Shown one piece after another: positions 16,423 through 24,194 of a stretch of 64,000 nt of DNA (position 1 is its first letter; the number at the start of each line of letters is the position of its first letter). The notes under the pieces are model-generated. The model saw only the letters and a list, made by a program, of their open reading frames with translations, had not been told where the DNA came from and did no database searches. Source of the DNA: Hylemonella sp. (GTDB lineage: Bacteria; Pseudomonadota; Gammaproteobacteria; Burkholderiales; Burkholderiaceae_C); NCBI RefSeq assembly GCF_027532185.1, contig NZ_JAPZSV010000002.1, positions 186,001 through 250,000 of the forward strand, read 5' to 3'. Made by a program: the position numbers and the translations under genes.

Positions 16423-16863
16423 TCAGTCTTTGTTTTCGTGCCCGGCCACGAGCTTGCCTAGCAGCCGGACGAACTGCTCGCGCTCGGCCGCGTTGAGCGG
16501 CTCCAGGATGCGGGTCTGCACGCGGGCCACGGCGCGCTTCATGCGCAAGGCGGTCTCCGCCCCCTCGGGTGTGGCCCAAAGCAGCTTGCGCCGGCGGTCC
16601 TGCGGATCCGATTCACGGCGGACCCAGCCCTTGGCTTCGAGCCGGCCGATGACCGAACCCGAGGTCGCCGGGTCGAAGGCGACGCGTGCGGCCAGGGTGA
16701 CCTGGTCCGTGCCCGGAGCATCCATCAAGGCGTGCAGGATGGAGAACTGCACCGGCGTCATGTCGAAGTCGGCCGTCTCCTCCATGAAGGCGGCGACCGA
16801 GAACTGATGCGCGCGCCGGATCAGGTGACCGGGGGCGCGCTGGAATTCGTAACTCTTGCTCAT
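16423..16863 (-). CDS. MarR family transcriptional regulator of the gentisate cluster
   Basis: A 146-residue winged-helix dimeric repressor. The DNA-binding helix lies in DQVTLAARVAFDPATSGSVIGRLEAKGWVRRE, followed by the wing with the SDPQDRRRKLLWATPEG motif typical of MarR. C-terminal helices form the dimer interface. It is divergent from the gentisate dioxygenase gene, with a 139-base spacer holding an inverted repeat that overlaps a candidate promoter. MarR proteins beside aromatic catabolism genes are usually relieved by the aromatic ligand; gentisate or a CoA-free precursor as ligand is inference. Confidence 0.92.
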   Translation of the reverse strand: MSKSYEFQRAPGHLIRRAHQFSVAAFMEETADFDMTPVQFSILHALMDAPGTDQVTLAARVAFDPATSGSVIGRLEAKGWVRRESDPQDRRRKLLWATPEGAETALRMKRAVARVQTRILEPLNAAEREQFVRLLGKLVAGHENKD

Positions 16864-16916
16864 GTCTGGCCCCGGAGTCTAGTGCCACATTCCTTCGGGT
16901 AAACCCGGAGAGTCAG

Positions 16917-16946
16917 TTGCATCATCAGTATGCACACTTATTAAAT
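16917..16946 (+). promoter_or_regulatory. Candidate gentisate promoter with MarR-type inverted repeat
   Basis: TGCAT at 16918-16922 and ATGCA at 16930-16934 form an inverted repeat with a 7-base spacer. A possible -35 (TTGCAT, 16917-16922) overlaps the left arm, and an AT-rich -10 region (TTATTAAAT) lies around 16938-16946. The position between divergent marR and gentisate genes fits an operator at which MarR would block the promoter. Confidence 0.45.
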
Positions 16947-17002
16947 AGCGATCCACGCGCCAGAACAAGCCCTCCGACGCGGATTGCCCGCCCGCCACTG
17001 CC

Positions 17003-18091
17003 ATGAACGCCCCCCACCCCGCCCCGGCCGCGCGCCAGACGCTGTACCGCGAGATGTCCCCGCTGCACCTCACGCCGCTGTGGGAAGTGCTGCACGCGCT
17101 GGTGCCGCCGCAACCCGCCTCGCCCTGCGTGCCTGCGCTCTGGAAGTACCGCGATGTGCGTCCCTTCCTGATGCGAGCCGGTGAGCTGATCACGGCGGAG
17201 GAAGCCGTGCGGCGCGTGCTCATTCTGGAGAACCCGGCGCTGCGCGGCCAGTCGGCCATCACCCAGTCGCTCTACGCCGGGCTGCAGCTCATCCTGCCGG
17301 GCGAGGTGGCCCCGGCGCACCGCCATACGCAGAGCGCGCTGCGCTTCGTCGTTGAAGGTACGGGCGCCTACACAGCCGTGGATGGCGAGCGCACCACCAT
17401 GCACCCGGGCGACTTCATCATCACGCCCAGCTGGACCTGGCACGACCACGGCCATCCTGGCCGGGGTCCTGCCGGAGCACATGGCAACGAGGCCGACCAG
17501 CCCGTGGTCTGGCTCGATGGCCTGGACATCCCCATGCTGCGCTTCTTCGACGCCGGCTTTGCCGAGAACAGCCCGGAGAAGTCGCAACGCGTCACACGAC
17601 CCGAAGGCGCCAGCCAGGCGCGCTACGGCCACACCATGGCGCCGGTGCGTGGCGACGCGCCCTATGGCGCGACCTCACCGATCTTCAACTATCCCTATGC
17701 ACGCAGCCGCGAGGCCCTGCACCAGCTCGAGCGCACCACGCCCCTGGATGCCTGGGACGGCTGGAAGTTGCGCTATGTGAACCCGCTCACGGGCGGCGCC
17801 CCGATGCCCACGATGCAGCCCTTTCTGCAGCGCCTGCCTGCGGGCTTTGACGGGCGAGCCTGGCGCCAGACCGATGGCGCGGTCTACAGCGTGGTCGAGG
17901 GTGCGGGGACTGCGTACATTGAGAGCCCGCAAGGCCCGCTACGATTCGAGTTTGAAGCCCGCGACCATTTCGTCGTGCCCTCGTGGCAGGCGCTGCGCCT
18001 GCAGTCCGAATCCGGTTGCGTGCTCTTCAGTTTTACCGACCGCCCGGTGCAGCAGGCCCTGGGCATCCACCGCGAAGAAAGGCTCGCATGA
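17003..18091 (+). CDS. Gentisate 1,2-dioxygenase
   Basis: A 362-residue bicupin Fe(II) dioxygenase that opens the gentisate ring between C1 and C2 to give maleylpyruvate. The N-terminal cupin carries the iron ligands in [21 protein letters not shown] (HxH, about residues 98-100) and [11 protein letters not shown]. The C-terminal cupin (from about residue 245) lacks a full metal set but keeps the fold. [18 protein letters not shown] near the N-terminus is typical of the family. Its stop overlaps the start of the next gene by ATGA, so the two are translationally coupled. No Shine-Dalgarno is obvious. Confidence 0.94.
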   Translation: MNAPHPAPAARQTLYREMSPLHLTPLWEVLHALVPPQPASPCVPALWKYRDVRPFLMRAGELITAEEAVRRVLILENPALRGQSAITQSLYAGLQLILPGEVAPAHRHTQSALRFVVEGTGAYTAVDGERTTMHPGDFIITPSWTWHDHGHPGRGPAGAHGNEADQPVVWLDGLDIPMLRFFDAGFAENSPEKSQRVTRPEGASQARYGHTMAPVRGDAPYGATSPIFNYPYARSREALHQLERTTPLDAWDGWKLRYVNPLTGGAPMPTMQPFLQRLPAGFDGRAWRQTDGAVYSVVEGAGTAYIESPQGPLRFEFEARDHFVVPSWQALRLQSESGCVLFSFTDRPVQQALGIHREERLA

Positions 18092-18783
18092 GTTTCGTCA
18101 TCCCCGCACCGGCGCAAGTCTCGGTGCCCGTGGTCGGCAGCGCCGACCGCTTCCCCGTCGGTCGCATCTACTGCGTGGGCCGCAACTATGTGGCGCACGC
18201 GCAGGAGATGGGCTTCACCGGCCGCGAGCCGCCTTTCTTCTTCATCAAGCCGGCGGACAACTGCCTGGTGATCGAGCCTGGGCAGACGGGCACCCTGCAC
18301 TACCCGAGCCTCACGAAAGACTTCCACCACGAGATCGAGCTGGTGGCCTGCATCGGTGTTGGAGGGAAAAACATCAAGGCTGCCGACGCGAAGAAGCACA
18401 TCTGGGGCTACGCCGTAGGCCTGGACATGACGCGCCGCGACCTGCAGGGCGAGCAGAAGAAGCTCGGCCGCCCCTGGTGCATCGGCAAGACCTTCGACGA
18501 AGCCTGCCCCATCGGCGCCATCACGCCGGCGGCCCAGGCCGGCAACGTGGACCAGGCCGAGATCTGGTTGCAGGTCAACGGCAAGGACCGCCAGCGCAGC
18601 GATGTGAGCAAGCTGATCTGGAACATCGGCGAGATCATCGAGCACCTCACGACCGCCTGGGAGCTCAAGCCCGGCGACCTGATCTACACCGGCACGCCCG
18701 AAGGCGTGGCGGCCGTGGTGCCCGGCGATGTGATGCGCGGCGCTGTCGCCGGTCTCACGCCCATCGAACTCAAGGTGGTCTGA
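18088..18783 (+). CDS. Fumarylacetoacetate hydrolase family protein, probable fumarylpyruvate hydrolase
   Basis: A 231-residue FAH-fold hydrolase. It shows the family core: [42 protein letters not shown] with metal-binding glutamates, [14 protein letters not shown] and [14 protein letters not shown]. In the gentisate pathway this enzyme (NagK type) splits fumarylpyruvate into fumarate and pyruvate. The start ATG at 18088 overlaps the dioxygenase stop by 4 bases, which supports that role. The length and N-terminus match NagK-type proteins, which are shorter than true fumarylacetoacetases. Confidence 0.93.
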   Translation: MSFVIPAPAQVSVPVVGSADRFPVGRIYCVGRNYVAHAQEMGFTGREPPFFFIKPADNCLVIEPGQTGTLHYPSLTKDFHHEIELVACIGVGGKNIKAADAKKHIWGYAVGLDMTRRDLQGEQKKLGRPWCIGKTFDEACPIGAITPAAQAGNVDQAEIWLQVNGKDRQRSDVSKLIWNIGEIIEHLTTAWELKPGDLIYTGTPEGVAAVVPGDVMRGAVAGLTPIELKVV

Positions 18784-18820
18784 ACCGCAGCGCCTTCAGA
18801 ACAGGCCCACGGCCGCCCCC

Positions 18821-18826
18821 TACAAT
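18821..18826 (+). promoter_or_regulatory. Candidate -10 box of the TRAP transporter genes
   Basis: TACAAT at 18821-18826 lies 8 bases before the ATG of the small permease gene, with no Shine-Dalgarno between and no strong -35. If used, it would give a nearly leaderless transcript separate from the upstream dioxygenase operon. Confidence 0.4.
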
Positions 18827-18834
18827 CGCGGCCC

Positions 18835-19317
18835 ATGATGCATAAGCTGTTGGGAAAGCTGGCCGGGCTCTGCGCCATCCTGGCCGGTGTGCTGCTGACC
18901 GGGATCACACTGATGACCTGTCTCAGCGTTCTGGGGCGCAACACCACGGGCACCACGCTGGTCGGTGATTTCGAACTCACGGGCGTCGCGGCAGGCGCGG
19001 CCATCGCCCTCTTCCTGCCCTGGTGCCAGCACCGGCGCGGCAACATCATTGTGGACTTCTTCACCAGCCGCGCCAGCGCACGCACCCACGCGGCGCTCGA
19101 CCGTCTGGGCGCGCTGCTGCTGGCGGCCGCCATGGGCCTGCTGGCCTGGCGCACGGTGCTCGGCGGCCTGAGCGCGTGGAAGACCCAGTCGGCCACCATG
19201 ATGCTGGGCTTTCCGGAGTGGATCGTCTACTGCTTCATGGTGCCGCCGCTGGTGCTGACCGTGTTGATCGCGCTATGGCAGGCCGCGGCCGGCTTTGAGC
19301 CGGAGGCCCAGGCATGA
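18835..19317 (+). CDS. TRAP transporter small permease (DctQ type)
   Basis: A 160-residue inner-membrane protein with four predicted helices, the usual DctQ layout. Matching features are the N-terminal amphipathic start and first helix (AGLCAILAGVLLTGITLMTCL), FELTGVAAGAAIALFLPWCQHRRGNIIVDFF and a C-terminal hydrophobic helix. With DctM and DctP it forms a sodium-driven, binding-protein-dependent transporter for organic acids. Its stop overlaps the DctM start by ATGA. The cluster context suggests gentisate or a related hydroxybenzoate as cargo. Confidence 0.9.
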   Translation: MMHKLLGKLAGLCAILAGVLLTGITLMTCLSVLGRNTTGTTLVGDFELTGVAAGAAIALFLPWCQHRRGNIIVDFFTSRASARTHAALDRLGALLLAAAMGLLAWRTVLGGLSAWKTQSATMMLGFPEWIVYCFMVPPLVLTVLIALWQAAAGFEPEAQA

Positions 19318-20633
19318 GCCCGCTGCTGCTCACTCTCATGATCTTCGCCATCATGCTGGGGCTGATGGCCGTGCGCATCCCGATCGCCATCGCCATGTTT
19401 GCCGCTGGCTGTGCGGGGTATCTGACCCAGGCCGGCTGGCTGCCGCTGTCCAACTTCCTCAACACCCAGGCCTTTGCGCGCTTCGCGAGCTACGACCTCT
19501 CGGTGATCCCGCTCTTCATCCTCATGGGTCACTTCGCGACCCAGGGCGGCATCTCCAAGGCCCTGTTCGCCTTCGCCAGCGCGCTGATGGCTGGCGTGCG
19601 CGGCGGCCTGGCCATGGCCTCGGTGATGGCCAGCGCGGCCTTCGGCGCCATCTGCGGATCTTCCGTGGCCACGGCGGCCACCATCACCTCGGTGGCCCTG
19701 CCCGAAATGAAGCGCCACGGCTATTCCGGCCGCCTCTCGACCGGCACGCTTGCGGCCGGCGGCACGCTGGGCATTCTGATCCCGCCCTCGGTGCCGCTGG
19801 TGATCTACGCCATCCTGACCGAACAGAACATCGCCAAGCTTTTCGCCGCGGCCATGGTGCCGGGCATCATTGCCATGCTGGGCTATATGGCGGCCATCGC
19901 GCTCTACGTGCGCTTTGTGCCGGGTCATGCGCCCGAACATGACGAGGTCAGCGAACGTGTGAACCGCGAGTCGCTGCTGGGTGTGCTGCCCATCGCGCTG
20001 ATCTTCCTGCTGGTCTTCGGTGGCATCTACGGCGGCATCTTCACGCCCACCGAAGGCGCGGCCGTGGGTGCGGCGGCCACCTTCGTCGCCGCGCTGTTCA
20101 AGCGCGAGCTCGGCTGGACCAAGATCAGGCACTGCTTCCTGGCCACGGCTGAGAGCTCGGCCATGATCTTCATGATCTTCCTGGGGGCCGACCTCATGAA
20201 CGCGGCACTGGCCCTCACGCAAGTACCGGCGCAGCTGGCGACGCTGGTCAGCGGCTGGGGCCTGCCGCCGCTGATGGTGGTCTCGGCCATCCTTCTGCTC
20301 TATGTGGTGCTGGGCGCGGTGATGGACGAGCTGTCCATGATCCTGCTGACCATCCCGATCTTCTTCCCGCTGGTCATGGGCCTGGACTTCGGTCTGCCCA
20401 AGGAGTCGGTCGCCATCTGGTTCGGCATCATGGTGCTGATGACCGTGGGCTTCGGCCTGCTCGCACCACCGGTGGGGCTCAACGTCTACGTGGTCAACGG
20501 CATGGCCAGGGATGTACCGATTGCCGAGAGCTACCGCGGCGTGCTGCCTTTCCTGGCGAGCGACGTGATCCGCACCCTGCTGCTGCTCTTCTTCCCGGCG
20601 ATTTCGCTCTGGCTGGTGCAGTACGTGGGTTAG
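19314..20633 (+). CDS. TRAP transporter large permease (DctM type)
   Basis: A 439-residue protein with about 12 membrane helices, the ion-coupled transport subunit. Family motifs include LMAVRIPIAIAMFAAG, the GAICGSSVATAATITSVALPEMKRHGY region, GTLGILIPPSVPLVIYAILTEQNI and FGLLAPPVGLNVYVVNGMA. The 4-base overlap with the small permease gene gives translational coupling. The order Q-M-P behind catabolic genes is a normal operon arrangement. Confidence 0.94.
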   Translation: MSPLLLTLMIFAIMLGLMAVRIPIAIAMFAAGCAGYLTQAGWLPLSNFLNTQAFARFASYDLSVIPLFILMGHFATQGGISKALFAFASALMAGVRGGLAMASVMASAAFGAICGSSVATAATITSVALPEMKRHGYSGRLSTGTLAAGGTLGILIPPSVPLVIYAILTEQNIAKLFAAAMVPGIIAMLGYMAAIALYVRFVPGHAPEHDEVSERVNRESLLGVLPIALIFLLVFGGIYGGIFTPTEGAAVGAAATFVAALFKRELGWTKIRHCFLATAESSAMIFMIFLGADLMNAALALTQVPAQLATLVSGWGLPPLMVVSAILLLYVVLGAVMDELSMILLTIPIFFPLVMGLDFGLPKESVAIWFGIMVLMTVGFGLLAPPVGLNVYVVNGMARDVPIAESYRGVLPFLASDVIRTLLLLFFPAISLWLVQYVG

Positions 20634-20717
20634 CGCGACAAGTTTGAGGGAAAGCCCCAGCCCGGCACGCAAGGTTTTTCCGCTAAGGTGCCGACACATC
20701 CAACGAGGAGACCGATC

Positions 20718-21758
20718 ATGATCCAGCGCCGCACCTTTCTCAAGACCACCGCCGCCGCCGCGGCCTTGGGCGTTCCCACCCTGGGCCTGGCCCAGCAGAG
20801 CGTCACGCTCAAGTTCCACACCTTCATGTCGCCCATGTCCCTGGTCTGGCTGACCATGCACAAGCCCTGGATGGACAAGGTCGAGAAGGAGTCCAACGGC
20901 CGCATCAAGTTCGAGGCCTATCCGGCCATGCAGCTCGGCGGCACGCCCGTGCAGCTCTACGATCAGGCGCGCGACGGCGTGGTCGATGTGGTCTGGACCC
21001 TGCCGGGCAACACGGCCGGCCGCTTCCCGCGCGTCGAAGTCTTCGAGCTGCCCTTCATGCTCAACAACGCCGAGGCCACGTCCAAGGCCTATTGGGAGTA
21101 CGTGCAGACCGTGGCCGTGGACGAATTCAAGGACACCCATCCCATCGCCCTGCACGTGCACGGCCCGGGCATGTTCCATTCCAAGGCCAAGCAGATCAAG
21201 AGCCCGGACGATCTCAAAGGCATGAAGGTGCGCGGCCCGACTCGCCAGGTCACCAAGCTGTTGCAGGCCGTGGGCGCCACGCCCGTGGGCATGCCGCTGC
21301 CCCAGATCCCGGACGCGCTGTCCAAGGGCACCATCGACGCCTGCGTGATCCCCTGGGAGGTGGTGCCAGCCGTCAAAGTGCACGAGCTCACCAAGTTCCA
21401 CACCGAGTTCCCGGCGGGTCACCCGGGGCTGTACACCACGACCTTCGTGATGACCATGAACAAGGCCAAGTACGAGTCGCTGGCGCCGGATCTCAAGAAG
21501 GTCATCGACAACAACTCTGGTCTGGCCACCTCGGCCTGGCTGGGCAAGCAACAGCAGGAAAGCGACGTGCCGGGTCGCAAGCCTTCGGTCGAGCGCGGCA
21601 ACACCATCTACACGCTCAGCAATGCCGAGGCCCAGGAGTTCGTCAAGCGCTCGGCCGCGGTGGACGACGAGTGGGTGGCCGATATGAACAAGCGCGGCTT
21701 CGACGGCAAGAAGCTGCTCGACACCGCCAAGGCGTTAATCGCCAAGCACGGCAAGTAA
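20718..21758 (+). CDS. TRAP transporter substrate-binding protein (DctP type), Tat signal
   Basis: A 346-residue periplasmic receptor. The signal is of twin-arginine type (QRRTFLKTTAAAAALG), so it is probably exported folded. The mature protein shows the DctP fold: LKFHTFMSPMSLVWLTMHKPWMD, VDVVWTLPGNTAGRFPRVEVFELPF and DLKGMKVRGPTRQVTKLL, which contains the arginine that usually binds the ligand carboxylate, then PLPQIPDALSKGTIDACVIPWEVV. The ATG at 20718 has GAGGAG upstream and is preferred to a GTG at 20688. A strong terminator follows. Carboxylated aromatic ligand is inference from the cluster. Confidence 0.93.
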   Translation: MIQRRTFLKTTAAAAALGVPTLGLAQQSVTLKFHTFMSPMSLVWLTMHKPWMDKVEKESNGRIKFEAYPAMQLGGTPVQLYDQARDGVVDVVWTLPGNTAGRFPRVEVFELPFMLNNAEATSKAYWEYVQTVAVDEFKDTHPIALHVHGPGMFHSKAKQIKSPDDLKGMKVRGPTRQVTKLLQAVGATPVGMPLPQIPDALSKGTIDACVIPWEVVPAVKVHELTKFHTEFPAGHPGLYTTTFVMTMNKAKYESLAPDLKKVIDNNSGLATSAWLGKQQQESDVPGRKPSVERGNTIYTLSNAEAQEFVKRSAAVDDEWVADMNKRGFDGKKLLDTAKALIAKHGK

Positions 21759-21780
21759 GCCGGCTGCGTGCATCCCTCAC

Positions 21781-21804
21781 AAGCGCCCCTCGGGGCGCTT
21801 TTTT
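21781..21804 (+). terminator. Rho-independent terminator of the TRAP operon
   Basis: An 8-9 bp GC-rich stem (AAGCGCCCC from 21781, GGGGCGCTT to 21800) with a tiny loop, followed by TTTTT. It begins 22 bases after the dctP stop. Confidence 0.9.
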
Positions 21805-21817
21805 CATGGCCGACAGG

Positions 21818-21852
21818 GCCTGTTCACACTCATTTTTCAAGTGCGAACAGGC
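21818..21852. repeat. Short inverted repeat next to the MITE
   Basis: Arms of 13 bases at 21818-21830 (GCCTGTTCACACT) and 21840-21852 (AGTGCGAACAGGC) match at 12 of 13 positions with a 9-base loop. It abuts the left CTAG of the mobile element. It could be a second terminator-like hairpin, a REP-like unit or the relic of another element's end. Confidence 0.5.
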
Positions 21853-21856
21853 CTAG

Positions 21857-22129
21857 GGAAGGTCTGAACAAGTCGCGCCGCGCGCGGCGGGGCTTTTGCG
21901 GGATGAGTCGCAAGGCGCAAAACCCAAGGCAAGCCTGGACGGCTTGCCTGGTTTTGCAACGCGGCGGATCGCCCGCAAAACCACGCCCCCGAAGGGGTTC
22001 GGCCAAAAACGGGACCTTTGCCCACCCAATCGCTTGCGTGTGCCTACTGGCACACGACGCACGATGTGGGCGGTCAAATCATCCCGTTTTTGACTCGAAC
22101 GCGCATGGCGGGACTTATTCAGACCTTCC
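21857..22129. mobile_element. Non-autonomous IS5-like element (MITE), 273 bp
   Basis: The ends are GGAAGGTCTGAACAAG (21857-21872) and CTTATTCAGACCTTCC (22114-22129), inverted repeats matching at 15 of 16 positions. They resemble the IS5 termini as I recall them. CTAG flanks both sides (21853-21856 and 22130-22133), the 4-bp YTAR-type duplication known for the IS5 group. No transposase is encoded. The interior folds as two successive hairpins: one centred on GGCAAGCC/GGCTTGCC (21928-21935, 21941-21948) with outer arms CTTTTGCGGG/CCCGCAAAA, the second on GTGTGCC/GGCACAC (22038-22044, 22049-22055) with outer arms AAAAACGGGA/TCCCGTTTTT. The right CTAG supplies the stop codon of the next gene. Confidence 0.85.
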
Positions 22130-22984
22130 CTAGTAACGCCCGCCGCGAATGAAGCGCGCGATGCCCGCGGCAACCTCGGCCTCCTGCTCGACAAAGCCAT
22201 GGGGCGAGCGACCTTCACAGGCCTCGACGGCCGACAGTCCGGCGCGTCCGGGGCCGCCCTCCACCTGTACGAGCTGCTTGCGGACGCTTGCGACACGGGC
22301 GAGGATGCGCGCGTTCTCAGAGGCCGGTGAACGCAGGCATTTGTCTTGCGCGTGCCCGATCACGAGCAGTGGCATGGTGATGGCTTCGAGCGGCAGGTCG
22401 AAGACGCTCTGCGCGACCCAGGCCTTGCTGCCGCGGGGGTTGCCAGCGGTGACGGGCGAGGTCAGCACCACGCCGTCAGGCGCGGCATGGCCTTGCAGGC
22501 GGCTGGCGGCATGCGCAGCGGAGATGGCACCACGGCTGGTGCCGATCACCCAGACCGGCAGGCCACCGCTGCGCTGGCGCAGATCGGTGATCACGCGGCC
22601 CAGATCCTGCGCGTGCTCGGGCGCCGTGCGAAAGCCGCCCAGGCCGTCTTCGCCTTCGTGATCGGACGGTGCATCGAGCAAGGCCGTGGCATAGCCCTGG
22701 GACTGGAACAGCGGCAGGGAACGCACCAGCGAATTACCGGTCAGCGCACGCGGGCAGCCCTGGGCATCGAGCCGCAGATGGCCATTGCCACCCGCGAGCA
22801 GCAGCAACACGGCCTGCGCTGCTTGGCCGGCGGCGGGTGCTCCATACGCGTAGCTGCTGCGGGTGTCGCCATGCGTGGCCAGCGTGATGCGCTCGCCGCA
22901 GCGGGCGGCCAGCGCGGCGGTTGGTGGCAAGCCCCATGCACAGAGCGCAGCGAGGCTGATCAGGACGCGGTTCAAAAGGCGCAT
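22130..22984 (-). CDS. Exported alpha/beta hydrolase
   Basis: A 284-residue protein with a Sec signal peptide (cleavage probably after AALA, near residue 27) and a single alpha/beta-hydrolase domain. The nucleophile elbow is GTSRGA (about residues 149-154); candidate acid and histidine residues are in IGHAQDKCL and SPHGFVEQE. An N-terminal LLLLAGGNGHL strand would carry the oxyanion hole. Two paired cysteines are possible in the periplasm. It is last in the acuI operon, 21 bases after the DUF1566 gene. Its TAG stop lies within the CTAG target duplication of the MITE. Substrate unknown. Confidence 0.82.
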   Translation of the reverse strand: MRLLNRVLISLAALCAWGLPPTAALAARCGERITLATHGDTRSSYAYGAPAAGQAAQAVLLLLAGGNGHLRLDAQGCPRALTGNSLVRSLPLFQSQGYATALLDAPSDHEGEDGLGGFRTAPEHAQDLGRVITDLRQRSGGLPVWVIGTSRGAISAAHAASRLQGHAAPDGVVLTSPVTAGNPRGSKAWVAQSVFDLPLEAITMPLLVIGHAQDKCLRSPASENARILARVASVRKQLVQVEGGPGRAGLSAVEACEGRSPHGFVEQEAEVAAGIARFIRGGRY

Positions 22985-23005
22985 GGCATCACCGCGGCGC
23001 GGTCC

Positions 23006-23557
23006 TCAGGGCTGCGGGCGCACCAGCCGCACGATCAGCGCGGTCTTGCGCGCCACGTCACCGCGCGCCTCGCCGCTGCCCATGTGCACGGCCCAACCTT
23101 GCTGCACCCCGAGACGGTCCTGCGTGCCCAGGCTGCCGCGCGTGATGTTGTCATAGGCGTAGGGACTGCTCTGTGTGGTGTCGATGCGCGAGGTGCTGGT
23201 CCAGGTCCAGTCCTGTGGATCACCGGGAAACAGCTCGCGCCCCTGCTCGCTGCCGGCCCAGCGGCGCAGCTCGGTGAGACGTGGCAGGCGCCACGCCACG
23301 CCCTCGGCCTTGAAGCGCGCCGTCGCCATGGCTGCGGCCTCGCCATGGCTCATGAGACGTGGCTCGCCGGTGCAGGTCCGGCCGTTCCACTCCATGCCCA
23401 CGACGCAGCGCGGCCAGGCCAGCTTGCTGCGCGGGTCGATCACGTAGGCGCCGTCGGCACTGGGCGCCGGCGCCTCCACGGCCCGGGTCTGCGCGCCAGC
23501 CGCCCCCAGCACCAGCAGCAGGGCACTGAGCAGGAGCGTGCGCCGCATGTGCCGCAT
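23006..23557 (-). CDS. Exported DUF1566 (Lcl-type) domain protein
   Basis: A 183-residue protein with a signal peptide (about residues 1-22). The mature part matches the DUF1566 pattern: YVIDPRSKLAWPRCVVGMEWNGRTCTG (a 'fixed text' strand with two cysteines), AWRLPRLTELRRWAG and TWTSTSRIDTT, ending in VRLVRP. These domains resemble C-type-lectin or FGE-like folds and are found on secreted and surface proteins; function is unproven. The ATG at 23557 lies 3 bases after the isochorismatase stop. An in-frame ATG at 23548 is an alternative start. Confidence 0.8.
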   Translation of the reverse strand: MRHMRRTLLLSALLLVLGAAGAQTRAVEAPAPSADGAYVIDPRSKLAWPRCVVGMEWNGRTCTGEPRLMSHGEAAAMATARFKAEGVAWRLPRLTELRRWAGSEQGRELFPGDPQDWTWTSTSRIDTTQSSPYAYDNITRGSLGTQDRLGVQQGWAVHMGSGEARGDVARKTALIVRLVRPQP

Positions 23558-23560
23558 GAC

Positions 23561-24178
23561 TCAGGCCTTGACCAGGGCCAGTACCTCGGCGAAGGCCGGG
23601 TGCTCGGCGCTGCGCAGCCACTCGAAGGCCACCATCTCGGTGGTCACGAGTTCGGCGCCCGCGCCGGCCAGACGGTCGAAGGCGGCATCGCGGTTGCGTT
23701 CGCTGCGCGAGCCGCAGGCGTCGGTGACGATCCAGACCTCGAACTCGTCATCGATCAAGTCCAGTGCCGTCTGCAGCAGGCACACATGGGTCTCACAACC
23801 CGCGATGACCAGGGTGTTGCGCTCGGGCGCGGCCTGGGCCGGCTTCTGCAGGTGCTTGGGCAGGCTGCGCGCATTGCCCTGGGGCGCACGCGCGGGCGGA
23901 CGCAGCAGCTCGGCCAGGCCATCGGCCACGGCGCTGAAGCTCATCTTGGGGAAGGTCTTGCCGCCGGCCTGCGTGATCAGCGCCTGCAGCTCGGGCACGG
24001 TCGCGCCCAGGCTGGCCGGGTTCTCCTCCGTCGCGAAGGTGGGCACCTTGAGCAGGCGTGCCATCTGCGCCAGGCGCCGGGCATTGGCCAGCACGGACGG
24101 GCCTTCATGGATGGCAGGCATGAGCCGGGCCTGGTAGTCGACCAGCAGCAGCTGGGAGTCGTCGAGTTCGAGCAGCAT
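23561..24178 (-). CDS. Isochorismatase family cysteine hydrolase
   Basis: A 205-residue cytoplasmic hydrolase. Visible are LLVDYQARLMPAI with the first catalytic aspartate, KMSFSAV with the conserved lysine, and VIAGCETHVCLLQTALDLID with the nucleophilic cysteine of the C-E-T-H-V-C motif. The family includes hydrolases of isochorismate, nicotinamide, N-carbamoyl compounds and many untested substrates. The ATG at 24178 is used; a TTG at 24190 is less likely. It lies 16 bases after the acuI-like gene and just before the DUF1566 gene, so all are probably cotranscribed. Substrate not predictable. Confidence 0.88.
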   Translation of the reverse strand: MLLELDDSQLLLVDYQARLMPAIHEGPSVLANARRLAQMARLLKVPTFATEENPASLGATVPELQALITQAGGKTFPKMSFSAVADGLAELLRPPARAPQGNARSLPKHLQKPAQAAPERNTLVIAGCETHVCLLQTALDLIDDEFEVWIVTDACGSRSERNRDAAFDRLAGAGAELVTTEMVAFEWLRSAEHPAFAEVLALVKA

Positions 24179-24194
24179 GGTGTTCTTCAAAAAT

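Noticed and set aside
19227..21551. A 774-codon minus-strand frame opposite the TRAP genes
   Set aside because: Extremely rich in His, Gly, Arg and Gln, with no signal or domain, and opposite two solid membrane and receptor genes.
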